Positions 19,220 to 26,880 of a stretch of DNA of 39,346 bases are shown here, piece by piece. The position numbers and the translations under genes were made by a program. The stretch comes from an uncultured Clostridia bacterium (GTDB taxonomy: Bacteria > Bacillota > Clostridia > TANB77 > CAG-508). The stretch's first letter is position 1. Every line of letters begins with the position of its first letter. The stretch covers positions 1 to 39,346 of the forward strand of contig CAJFJM010000004.1 in assembly GCA_904384245.1 (NCBI GenBank), read 5' to 3'. The notes under the pieces were generated by a model. It was given only the letters and a program-made list of their open reading frames with translations. It was not told the DNA's origin and did not search any database.

Positions 19220-19328
19220 AAAGCAATAAAATTTTTAATTTATATAATACTTTTTTGATTAGTATATTTATAGCCAACGAATTGTATTCTTAAGCAAAAA
19301 AATATTCTAAAAAAGTGGACAAATTCTA

Positions 19329-19357
19329 TTGACAAATTCTTTTAAAGATGTTAATAT
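19329..19357 (+). promoter_or_regulatory. tRNA-Ser promoter
   Basis: Perfect TTGACA (19329-19334), 17-nt spacer, TAATAT (19352-19357), 31 nt before the first tRNA. Confidence 0.75.
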
Positions 19358-19388
19358 AAGTATTGTTGTTGGGTTTGTCCAATAATAT

Positions 19389-19480
<92 letters not shown>

Positions 19481-19550
19481 ATATTTATGAGGGGTATAGA
19501 TTATTTAATTTTATATTGTATTATTCCCCTCTTTTATTTTTATATTAAAT

Positions 19551-19640
19551 GTAGGTGTACCCAAGTGGTGAAGGGGGCAGTTTGCTAAACTGCTAGGTCT
19601 CGTAAGGGGCGCGGAGGTTCGAACCCTCTCACCTACGCCA
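19551..19640 (+). tRNA. tRNA-Ser (anticodon GCU)
   Basis: Class II tRNA with acceptor GTAGGTG/CACCTAC, anticodon stem GCAGT/ACTGC with loop TTGCTAA (anticodon GCU, reading AGT/AGC), a long variable arm, T-loop GTTCGAACC and encoded CCA. It follows the UGA isoacceptor by 70 nt. Confidence 0.95.
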
Positions 19641-19641
19641 T

Positions 19642-19752
19642 AAATTAAATGTTTGTATTATAAGTACGCAAGATAAAAAGAAAAATTTTACAAAAGTAAG
19701 TTCAGACAAAATTGAAGCTATGAAAAATGTTAAATTTAAAGTTATTGAATAA
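19642..19752 (+). pseudogene. Possible 3' remnant of a gene directly after tRNA-Ser
   Basis: One frame reads IISTQDKKKNFTKVSSDK and continues to KVIE and a TAA at 19750-19752, a soluble-protein-like composition. There is no start codon or ribosome site, and the frame runs back into the tRNA. A terminator-like hairpin follows. It could be the tail of a gene cut when something inserted or was lost at the tRNA 3' end, or chance. Not assigned to any family. Confidence 0.3.
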
Positions 19753-19778
19753 TTATGTATTAATTAAAAATAATAAAG

Positions 19779-19808
19779 TAAAGCACTTATAGAAATGTAG
19801 GTGTTTTT
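19779..19808 (+). terminator. Terminator-like hairpin
   Basis: AAAGCACTTA pairs with TAGGTGTTTT (10 bp with two G-U pairs) around an 8-nt loop. It is followed by a T-rich tail. Confidence 0.45.
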
Positions 19809-19852
19809 ATTTGTATAATATCACAAATTTTGTAAATAGTAGTATAATAATA

Positions 19853-19882
19853 TTGACAAAATGTAATACGGTGTAGTACAAT
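19853..19882 (+). promoter_or_regulatory. Promoter of the toxin-antitoxin pair
   Basis: TTGACA (19853-19858), 18-nt spacer, TACAAT (19877-19882), 27 nt before the antitoxin ATG. The spacer contains GTAATACGGTGTAGTAC, a partial inverted repeat that may be the antitoxin operator. Confidence 0.65.
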
Positions 19883-19908
19883 AATTATAGAGAGGAGTTG
19901 ATATATAT

Positions 19909-20151
19909 ATGACAATTTCCGTAAGATTAAGTGACAAAGACACAGAATTAATAAAAGCATATGCAAAAATGAACAATATTTCTTTATCTGATTTAGTAAG
20001 AAATGCAGTATTAGAAAAAATAGAAGATGAATATGATTTAAAATCTTATTATGAGGCGATGGAAGAATACAAAAAAAATCCTAAAACTTTTACCCATGAA
20101 GAAGTAAAGGAAATGATGAGGATATGGGATGAAGAAGATGAAAAAGTATAG
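19909..20151 (+). CDS. relB: RelB-type antitoxin (ribbon-helix-helix)
   Basis: 80-residue antitoxin that neutralises the toxin encoded next and represses its own promoter. The N terminus TISVRLSDKDTELIKAYA starts with the ribbon strand, and NISLSDLVRNAVLEKIEDE supplies the helices. The acidic C terminus (YDLKSYYEAMEEYKKNP) is the part that usually wraps the toxin. GAGAGGAG precedes the ATG. The gene overlaps the toxin gene by 23 nt. Confidence 0.88.
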   Translation: MTISVRLSDKDTELIKAYAKMNNISLSDLVRNAVLEKIEDEYDLKSYYEAMEEYKKNPKTFTHEEVKEMMRIWDEEDEKV

Positions 20152-20407
20152 GGTTGAATATACGTCAAAAGCAATAAAAAATTTACGAAAACTAGACAAA
20201 AATACTAGAAACCTTATTTATGCATGGATAGATAAAAATTTAGTAAATTGTGAAGATCCAAGGATACATGGAAAAGGATTAGTGGGAGATAAATCAGGAC
20301 AATGGAGATATCGCGTAGGAGATTATAGAATAATATGTGAAATAGAAGATGAAGAAATAGTGATTTTAGTTTTAGAGATAGGGCATAGAAGAGAAATATA
20401 TGATTAG
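20129..20407 (+). CDS. relE: RelE/ParE-superfamily toxin
   Basis: Probable ribosome-dependent mRNA endonuclease. The 92-residue product has the RelE fold pattern: YRVEYTSKAIKNLRKLDK at the start, HGKGLVGDKSGQWRYRVGDYRII in the middle with the usual basic residues, and the C-terminal LVLEIGHRREIYD. GAGGAT lies 7 nt before the ATG at 20129; ATG 20138 is an alternative. Arginine codons include CGA and CGC but no CGG. Position after two tRNAs and before the secretion locus fits a stabilisation module of a mobile or formerly mobile segment. Confidence 0.9.
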   Translation: MKKMKKYRVEYTSKAIKNLRKLDKNTRNLIYAWIDKNLVNCEDPRIHGKGLVGDKSGQWRYRVGDYRIICEIEDEEIVILVLEIGHRREIYD

Positions 20408-20448
20408 ATGATTAGCAGATAGAAAAATCTAATGTAACATTATAATAA

Positions 20449-20477
20449 AATAAAGAGTCCGAAGACTCTTTATTTTT
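20449..20477. terminator. Bidirectional terminator after relE
   Basis: AATAAAGAGTC (20449-20459) pairs with GACTCTTTATT (20464-20474) around CGAA and is followed by TTT. It also has an A/T symmetry that would work leftward. Confidence 0.8.
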
Positions 20478-20616
20478 GTTTGTTGAAAAAAATCAACAAA
20501 CCTAAAATAATAATGATGATTGCTGGTGTTTCTATGCACCGCTGAATCACCCACCATCCAATATGGATGGTTCCAGTTATTAAGGATAGAATAATTCCTC
20601 CAAAAAATTCCAGCAT
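20470..20616 (-). CDS. Small hydrophobic ORF, 48 codons, with an in-frame CGG
   Basis: I do not recognise it. Read without a shift, it starts MLEFFGGIILSLITGTIHI and has two hydrophobic segments (about residues 3-22 and 30-43), ending NKQK. AAGGAGG is 10 nt before the ATG, so translation is plausible. Its stop lies inside the relE terminator stem. Codon 26 is CGG (20541-20539), followed by T. If CGG shifts the frame as elsewhere in this window, the product would end after Gly-Ala at 27 residues; if it is read as Arg it is the only such case here. A small membrane peptide (toxin-like or regulatory) is a guess. Confidence 0.4.
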   Translation of the reverse strand: MLEFFGGIILSLITGTIHIGWWVIQRCIETPAIIIIILGLLIFFNKQK

Positions 20617-20771
20617 AATAGGTAATCCTCCTTTCATTAACATAATTATATAACTTTTTATAAGCAAAATCAAACTTACATAAAACAACAAACAACTTAT
20701 AGTTCTAAATTATAAAAATATCAATAAAAAACTAGAAAAAACTAGAAATAAAAAGAATATTTTCAATAATA

Positions 20772-20801
20772 TTGTAAAAAAAGGAATTTTTATGTTATAA
20801 T
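20772..20801 (+). promoter_or_regulatory. Promoter of the secretion locus
   Basis: TTGTAA (20772-20777), 18-nt spacer, TATAAT (20796-20801), 37 nt before the first secretion-locus gene. Confidence 0.6.
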
Positions 20802-20837
20802 AAGTTAAAGGTATAATGTTTGATTGGAAGTGAGAAT

Positions 20838-22155
20838 ATGAAAAAAGTTATAAGTTTTATAATGATAATTATAATGATGTTTGGGTTTATTTGTATAAAC
20901 ACAAAAGTATATGCATTAGATGGAAGTACATATACAAAATATAAACAACGGAGATGAATTTAAATTAGTAAAAAATGCTTATAAATATATTATAAAAAAT
21001 CAAGGCTGGTGGAAGGTTGCAGAAAGAGATCCAAATTATGATGGATATTTTTTTACTAAAGGAGAAATAGTTGTATTTACAGGAAACGTAGAAACTGATG
21101 TAGAGCATATTACAGATACAAATTATTATTTTGAAGTAAAAAGTAAAGATGGTAGTAAAGTAGGTTTAATCCATGCAGACAATATAGAACCATATAATTA
21201 TAGTAGACCAGGCTCAATAGAAGAATTTATAAAAAAATATAATGTTGATAGTCTAAATAGTTATTCAGAATTAGATAGTACAACAAGAAAATATTATGAT
21301 AATTTAGAAAAACTTTCAGAAGAAGGAGCACTTATAAATCCTACTATACATTCAAATGATTTACAAAATACATATAATAACATAATAAATAATTATGATG
21401 AAGAAACAGGAAAACAAGAGTGTATTTCAAAATATAATGGAATACTAGATATAGCAGCAGTTGATGCAGAAGATTCAAATTTTATGATACAAGCTTATTT
21501 ATATGCGTTTACATATAATCAATTAACAGCAAATAGATCAGAAGAAACAGATGATCCAAAACAAGATTTTGATAAGGCAGAAAGAAGATTTGATAGAACA
21601 GATAGTCAAACAGAAAAAGTTGGAGCATTAAAGGATATGGAAAATGCCTTAAATAGAATGAAAAATGATGACAGATATGATGATGAAACAATAGAAAAAT
21701 ACGAGAATAAATATCTTGATGCAAAAAATGAACTTAATAATGATGTAGGAAATGATATGGTAGAACAAAATCAAAACAATCAAGATTCTCATGATAATGT
21801 GGATGATATTTTATACAAAAAACCAGAATTATCTACTACAAATAGTAGTTCAGAAAGCTTAGAAGATATGATGAATGATGGAGATGCATTTATTTCAAGT
21901 AGTAATAATGCAAATATTATAAAACAAGATGAATTGCAAAGTACAATTTCTGTAATGTATAATATCTTTTTAGAAGTTGGGGTAGCACTAGCTGTTATAA
22001 TAGGATTACTATTAGGAATTAAATTTATGATAGGAAGTACAGAAGAAAAAGCAGAAATTAAAAAGCTATTATTACCTTATGTAGTAGGATGTTTAGTAGT
22101 ATTTGGAGCATTCGGAATTTGGAAATTTGTATTAACTTTAATGGAAACTGTATAA
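20838..22155 (+). CDS. Exported SH3-like protein with C-terminal pilin-like membrane domain, +1 shift at CGG
   Basis: Frame 0 from ATG 20838 gives a clean signal peptide (MKKVISFIMIIIMMF to VYA) and then meets CGG at 20949-20951 (codon 38), followed by AGA and TGA. Dropping the C at 20949 joins it to the 401-codon frame ending at 22155, for 438 residues. After the signal are an SH3-like beta region (about 38-115: YKQGDEF, GWWKVAERD, GLIHADNIEPY) and a helical acidic middle. The C-terminal hydrophobic domain has IGLLLGIKFMIGSTEEKAEI, shared with the next two genes and typical of VirB2/TrbC-like pilins. Without the shift, the exported half would lose its signal peptide. An internal ATG at 20920 has no ribosome site. 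Confidence 0.8.
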
Positions 22156-22160
22156 AAATG

Positions 22161-22189
22161 TTGAAATTTCTAAAAAAATGTAGTATACT
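22161..22189 (+). promoter_or_regulatory. Internal promoter before second pilin-like gene
   Basis: TTGAAA (22161-22166), 17-nt spacer, TATACT (22184-22189). Confidence 0.55.
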
Positions 22190-22219
22190 AATAATAATGT
22201 AGTAAAGAAAGAGGTTGTT

Positions 22220-22591
22220 ATGAAAAATTACAAAGTATTAAATTTAATTATTTTAATGATTATCATATTTGCAGGAATAATATTTTCATACAATATTTCT
22301 TATGCAGAAGAATTACCATTAGGAGATCTTAATGAATATGTTAGAGAGCCTACAACGTCTCCTGATAAATTTCACGAAAAGGTAAATAACTTTATAACTG
22401 TTATACAAGTTGTTGGAAGTATAGCATCAGTTGTGGCATTGATAATAATAGGAATAAGATATATGTATTCTAGTGTAGAAGAAAAAGCAGAATATAAAAA
22501 GACTATGTTAGGATATATTATCGGATGTGCTTTAGTATTTTCAATAGTAAATATTTTAGGAGTAGTTTATGATGTTGCAACAAGCTTTTAA
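22220..22591 (+). CDS. TrbC/VirB2-like pilin subunit
   Basis: 123-residue exported membrane protein. A signal peptide (about 1-29, ending SYA) is followed by a short polar stretch and two hydrophobic segments. They flank a conserved loop, IIGIRYMYSSVEEKAEYKK, the small Gram-positive pilin-like pattern of type IV secretion systems. AAGAGG precedes the ATG. It probably forms an extracellular or trans-wall filament subunit; assignment rests on size, topology and the shared loop with its neighbours. Confidence 0.75.
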   Translation: MKNYKVLNLIILMIIIFAGIIFSYNISYAEELPLGDLNEYVREPTTSPDKFHEKVNNFITVIQVVGSIASVVALIIIGIRYMYSSVEEKAEYKKTMLGYIIGCALVFSIVNILGVVYDVATSF

Positions 22592-22674
22592 AATATGTTA
22601 TAATTAAATTAGTATTTAATATTCTTATATTTATAAGATTGATATAATGAATAAAAAATAAAGGAGGAATAAAA

Positions 22675-23031
22675 ATGAAATTATCAAAAATACTAGCAAC
22701 TATAATGGCTATTGTAGTAATAATATCTGTTTGTGGATTTGTTTTCGCAGCAGCACCAAACCCAAGTGAATATACAGGAAATGACTCATATAATACTTCT
22801 ACAATTGGGCAAATGGGTAATCAAATCATACAAATTATTAGTGTAGTTGGTTCAATTGTATCTGTTATAGTATTAGTTGTTCTTGGTATTAAATATATGA
22901 TGGGAAGTGCAGAGGAAAAAGCAGAATACAAAAAGACACTTATGCCATATATTATTGGTGCAGCATTTGTATTTGCAGCTTCAGCAATAGCAGGAATAAT
23001 CTTCGGATTTACAAATACATTAGCTCAATAA
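22675..23031 (+). CDS. TrbC/VirB2-like pilin subunit (second)
   Basis: 118 residues: signal peptide (about 1-25, ending VFA), then a Ser/Asn/Gly-rich stretch. Two TM segments around VVLGIKYMMGSAEEKAEYKK follow. It is closely similar to the gene before it, so the two are probably paralogues. AAAGGAGG gives a very strong ribosome site, and the gene is followed directly by a strong terminator; both fit high expression of a structural subunit, as expected for the major pilin. Confidence 0.8.
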   Translation: MKLSKILATIMAIVVIISVCGFVFAAAPNPSEYTGNDSYNTSTIGQMGNQIIQIISVVGSIVSVIVLVVLGIKYMMGSAEEKAEYKKTLMPYIIGAAFVFAASAIAGIIFGFTNTLAQ

Positions 23032-23034
23032 AAT

Positions 23035-23074
23035 AAAAAAGAAGGATATAGAGATTATATCTTTCTTTTTTATT
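23035..23074 (+). terminator. Strong terminator after the major pilin-like gene
   Basis: A 16-bp stem (23035-23050 with 23056-23071, one G-U pair) with loop GAGAT ends in six T. It separates pilin expression from the downstream machinery genes. Confidence 0.85.
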
Positions 23075-23341
23075 GTATATGAAAAATATTTTAAAATAAA
23101 AGACTAAATAAAAAATTTTATAATATATATAAAAATTATAAGAAAAATAGGGCTAAAACTTCTTTTATAAGCTTGCGTAAGAAAAAATATATATTTGTAC
23201 TTATTTTTTTATTACATCGATATTACAAATATATTAAAAGTCTATTATTTTAAAGAAAAAAGCGAAAAAATGTTACAATTTTTTCGTTTTTTTGCTATAA
23301 TTATATAAGGAGTATTATTTTAATACAAAGGAGGAATTATT
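23075..23341 (+). promoter_or_regulatory. prgI leader: inverted repeats, attenuator-like hairpin and promoter
   Basis: No gene is seen. ATATATTTGTA and TACAAATATAT around 23190-23238 form an 11-bp inverted repeat. CGAAAAAAT and ATTTTTTCG (about 23263-23286) flank GTTACA and run into seven T, making a terminator-like hairpin. The same bases hold TTACAA (23273-23278), 17 nt before TATAAT (23296-23301), a good promoter for the downstream genes. An overlapping operator or attenuator is possible. Confidence 0.5.
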
Positions 23342-23713
23342 GTGGGAACATATAACTTACCAAGAAATGTAAAAGGAGAAGGAAGGATATTATATATTTT
23401 TTCAACAAAGGCATTATTATACACATTTGTTGGAGTAGCAATAGGCTTTTTCTTCTATTTAATTTTAAGTGCAATTGGACTAGATTTTATTGCTTTTATT
23501 ATTATGGGAGTTTTTGGTTTACTTGGATTTATAATTGCAACTTTTAAAGTTCCAGAATCAAGTGCATTTAGCATAACAAAAAACACTGGTGGAGAAAATA
23601 TAGATGATGTTATAAAAAGAGCTATAAAATTTAAAATGCAAAAAAATAGAGTATATGTATATAAAACATCTACAAAAGAAAAAGAACCAGAAAAGTTAGG
23701 AGGAGAAAAGTAA
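23342..23713 (+). CDS. PrgI family protein (VirB3-like)
   Basis: Small membrane protein of Gram-positive type IV secretion systems, placed before the VirB4 ATPase as usual. It has 123 residues from GTG 23342 (AAAGGAGG upstream). The start TYNLPRNVKGEGRILYIFS is followed by two TM segments (about 22-42 and 47-66), then KVPES and a basic cytoplasmic tail. Order, length and topology match PrgI/VirB3. It ends 1 nt before the next start, so the two are translationally linked. Confidence 0.8.
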   Translation: MGTYNLPRNVKGEGRILYIFSTKALLYTFVGVAIGFFFYLILSAIGLDFIAFIIMGVFGLLGFIIATFKVPESSAFSITKNTGGENIDDVIKRAIKFKMQKNRVYVYKTSTKEKEPEKLGGEK

Positions 23714-23714
23714 T

Positions 23715-24956
23715 ATGGATGAAAGTGTAATATCTCAAATGCTAGGAATATTATTAGGAGTTTTATTTGGAATACTTATTATTTTAATACTTGTATATGT
23801 TATTTTAAGATTTAGATTTAATAAAAGAGCTAAAAATAAAAATGATGAGGAAGAAATAAATGTTGATTCAGAACCTATTGAAAAGCCAAAAGTTAAAAAA
23901 AATAATGAACAACAAGGTGTTCAATATACAAAACAATCAATATTTGATTTTATGGAATTTGATACTATTGAAGATAATATGATTATTCAAAAAGAATTAA
24001 AAAAATATATTATGATTATAGAATGCCAAGGTATAAATTATGATTTGATGTCTCAAATGGAAAAAGTATCAGTAGAAGAAGGATTTCAACAGTTTTTAAA
24101 TACACTAAGACATCCAATACAAATATATATTCAAACTAGAACAATTAACTTAGAAGATAATATAAATAGATATAGAGATAAAATAAAAGAAATTGAACAA
24201 AAATATAATAAAATGTTATATGAATACAGAAGAATGCAAGAAGTAGGAGCATATTCACAAGATGAATTAAGAAAATATTTTTATGAGTTAACTAAACAAA
24301 AAAATCTTTTGGATTATGGTAAAGATATAGTTGCAAATACAGAAAAGATGAGTTTAAATAAAAATATTTTAAATAAAAAATATTATGTTGTAGTATCTTA
24401 TTATGTAGAAGAAAGTAATAGTGATAAATATGACAAGGAAGAGATTAGAAATATAGCATTTTCTGAACTATATACAAAATCTCAAGCACTTATAAGATCT
24501 TTATCAGCATGTTCTGTATCAGGTAAAATTTTAGATTCTAAGGAGTTAGTAGAGTTATTATATATGGCATATAATAGAGATGATGCAGAGGTATATGGAT
24601 TAAATACTGTACTGGATGCTCAATATGATAGTTTGTATTCTACATCACAAGATGTATTTGAAAAGAAATTAAGATATTTAGATAAAATTATACAAGAAAA
24701 AGCATCAGAAAAGGCAAATGAAGCAGTAGAAAAAGCAAAGTCAAAAGCACAAGAAGCAGCAGAAAGCAGAGAAGAAAATATGGATGAATTAATAAATAAT
24801 TTAGCTCAGCTAATTATAAAAGAAAATAGACAATATATAGGGGCAGATGTAGCTGAACAAGCAATAAGGGAAATTGAAAAAAAGGAGGAAAAAGAAAATG
24901 TGGAACAAGAAGAAAATAAGAGAACAAGAAGAGGCAGAAAGAAAAAAGTTGAATAA
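23715..24956 (+). CDS. TM-anchored coiled-coil protein of the secretion locus
   Basis: I do not recognise a named family with certainty. The 413 residues comprise one TM segment (about 9-30), a charged linker, and a domain (about 75-300) with KYIMIIECQGINYDLMSQMEK and HPIQIYIQTR. That domain resembles in pattern the N-terminal domain of VirB4/TraC ATPases. Coiled-coil-like segments flank RYRDKIKEIEQKYNKMLYEY and KASEKANEAVEKAKSKAQEA, and the C terminus is Lys/Arg-rich. It overlaps virB4 by 59 nt. A role as a membrane platform for the ATPase is inference. Confidence 0.6.
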   Translation: MDESVISQMLGILLGVLFGILIILILVYVILRFRFNKRAKNKNDEEEINVDSEPIEKPKVKKNNEQQGVQYTKQSIFDFMEFDTIEDNMIIQKELKKYIMIIECQGINYDLMSQMEKVSVEEGFQQFLNTLRHPIQIYIQTRTINLEDNINRYRDKIKEIEQKYNKMLYEYRRMQEVGAYSQDELRKYFYELTKQKNLLDYGKDIVANTEKMSLNKNILNKKYYVVVSYYVEESNSDKYDKEEIRNIAFSELYTKSQALIRSLSACSVSGKILDSKELVELLYMAYNRDDAEVYGLNTVLDAQYDSLYSTSQDVFEKKLRYLDKIIQEKASEKANEAVEKAKSKAQEAAESREENMDELINNLAQLIIKENRQYIGADVAEQAIREIEKKEEKENVEQEENKRTRRGRKKKVE

Positions 24957-26871
24957 TGCCGAAGAAAGTCAAATTCTTAAAAGAAAAACTATAAAAGAAT
25001 TGATTGCACCTTCTGGAATAGATGCATCTAAAATAGATCATTTAGAAATAATTTCTAATGTAAAAAGATATGCAAGAAGTTTCTTTGTATCTACATTACC
25101 TCGTATGTGTACATTTCCAGAATTGTTTAGAGATTTATATTTTTTCGGAGATATAAATACATCAATATATATTACACCTGTACCAGAATCAAGATCACAA
25201 AATGAATTAAATAAAACTATAAATGAACTAGAAACAGAAAGAATAGTAGCAGCAGATAGAGGAAGAATAAATAGAGAAAGTACATTAGCACAAAAAAGAT
25301 TTGAAGCAGAACAATTAAGAGATGAAATAGCAGCAGGTTTTAATAAAATGTATGAAGCCTCAGTTATAGCTACATTATTTACATATAATATGGATGATTT
25401 GGAAAGATTAACAAAATTATTAGCAACAGAAATGTCAAAATCATTAGTTGGTATTAGAAGTGCATGGGCAATGCAAGAAGAAGCATTTCAATCTAATTTA
25501 CCATTCTTAAATGATAAAATAAAGAAAAATCATGATTTTGATAGTAGATCTATGGGAACAGTTTTTCCATTTACTACATCAGAAGTTGGACATTCAACAG
25601 GAATTCCATTAGGATTTAATAAACAAACAGGAACACCAATTTTATTTGACAATTTTCACCCATCACTTACAAATTATAATATGGTTATATTTGCTAAATC
25701 TGGTGCTGGTAAATCTGTAACAATGAAAACTTTAATTTCTAGATCTTCAGTTTTAATGGGGATTGAAAGTTTAGCATTAGATGCAGAAGGTGAATATACA
25801 ATTGTTGCGGAGAGTTTAGGGGGAATAAATGTTGTTCTTAGCCCTAATTCAAAAACAGTAATAAATTTATTTGATATAGAACCAGAAAATGTAAAAGATG
25901 AAATTACAGGTAGAGAAAGAACAGTAGTAAATGTAGAAAATAAAGTAGAAGATGTTACTCAAGCTTTAATTACAATGGCAAAAGGTAGTACAAGAAGTGA
26001 TGAGGTTAATGAGATTACAAAACAAGTTATTGCAGAATCCGTAAGCGAAGAGTATGCAAGTCTTGGTATTACAAGTGACCCTAAATCATTATACAAAAAG
26101 AGTACAGTACAAAGGGGAGACAAGCTATATAGAGAAAAAAAGGAAATGCCAACAATAGGTAGTTGGTATAAAAGAATTGAAAGAAAAGCAGAACAAAACA
26201 CAAATAAAGACTATAGTTTCCATTATAGTTATTTGCTTAAAGTTATGAAACAATATATTAGAGAATATAATGGTCAAATGGCTTATTTTGATGGACAATC
26301 AACATTTGAGTTATTAGATGGTTCACCATTTATTAACTTAGATATTTCACAACTAGAAGAAAGATTTGCAAGACCACTTGCTCAACAAATTTTATTATCT
26401 TGGATTTGGGAAAAGTTTGTTAAGAAAAATAGTGAAGATAGAGGAAAAGCTAGAATGAAAAGAGTTATAGTTGATGAGGCATGGATGTTATTACCATATC
26501 CAGAGGCTGTAGACTTTTTAAATACAATGGCAAGACGTGCAAGAAAAAGAAATGTTTCACTTGCAATTATTTCTCAAAGATTCCAAGACTTTTATGAAAA
26601 TTCAGAAGTTCAAGCAGTTCTTACATCTTCTGATACAAAGTTATTTTTAGCACAAGATAAATCAGAAATACAATATATAAAAGAAGTATTTAAATTAAGT
26701 GATGGGGAAGCAAATTTCTTAATTACTTGTTTAAAAGGAGAGGGATTATTAAAAGTTGGTTCAGATACTGCAATTTTACAAATTGTTCCAACAGCAAAAG
26801 AATTTGAGTTTGTTGATACTAATTTAAATAGTATTGTAAAAAGAAACCAAATGAAAAATAATCAAGTATAG
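24898..26871 (+). CDS. VirB4/TraE-type conjugation ATPase
   Basis: Energises assembly or transport in type IV secretion. I take ATG 24898 (MWNKKKIREQEE), 9 nt after AAGGAGG, giving 657 residues. The N-terminal CagE-like region (30-230) precedes Walker A FAKSGAGKSVTMKTLI near 269, DAEGEY near 296, Walker B RVIVDEAWMLLP near 530 and ISQRFQDFYENSEV near 564, all hallmarks of VirB4. It starts within the upstream gene and ends 9 nt before the next one. Two CGG triplets are out of frame. Confidence 0.95.
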   Translation: MWNKKKIREQEEAERKKLNNAEESQILKRKTIKELIAPSGIDASKIDHLEIISNVKRYARSFFVSTLPRMCTFPELFRDLYFFGDINTSIYITPVPESRSQNELNKTINELETERIVAADRGRINRESTLAQKRFEAEQLRDEIAAGFNKMYEASVIATLFTYNMDDLERLTKLLATEMSKSLVGIRSAWAMQEEAFQSNLPFLNDKIKKNHDFDSRSMGTVFPFTTSEVGHSTGIPLGFNKQTGTPILFDNFHPSLTNYNMVIFAKSGAGKSVTMKTLISRSSVLMGIESLALDAEGEYTIVAESLGGINVVLSPNSKTVINLFDIEPENVKDEITGRERTVVNVENKVEDVTQALITMAKGSTRSDEVNEITKQVIAESVSEEYASLGITSDPKSLYKKSTVQRGDKLYREKKEMPTIGSWYKRIERKAEQNTNKDYSFHYSYLLKVMKQYIREYNGQMAYFDGQSTFELLDGSPFINLDISQLEERFARPLAQQILLSWIWEKFVKKNSEDRGKARMKRVIVDEAWMLLPYPEAVDFLNTMARRARKRNVSLAIISQRFQDFYENSEVQAVLTSSDTKLFLAQDKSEIQYIKEVFKLSDGEANFLITCLKGEGLLKVGSDTAILQIVPTAKEFEFVDTNLNSIVKRNQMKNNQV

Positions 26872-26880
26872 GAGGAAATA

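Noticed and set aside
20429..20695. 88-codon minus-strand frame overlapping the small hydrophobic ORF
   Set aside because: It runs in another frame without its own ribosome site; the 48-codon frame has AAGGAGG.
24874..24897. Longer VirB4 N terminus
   Set aside because: It would include the ribosome site itself; ATG 24898 is spaced correctly after AAGGAGG.
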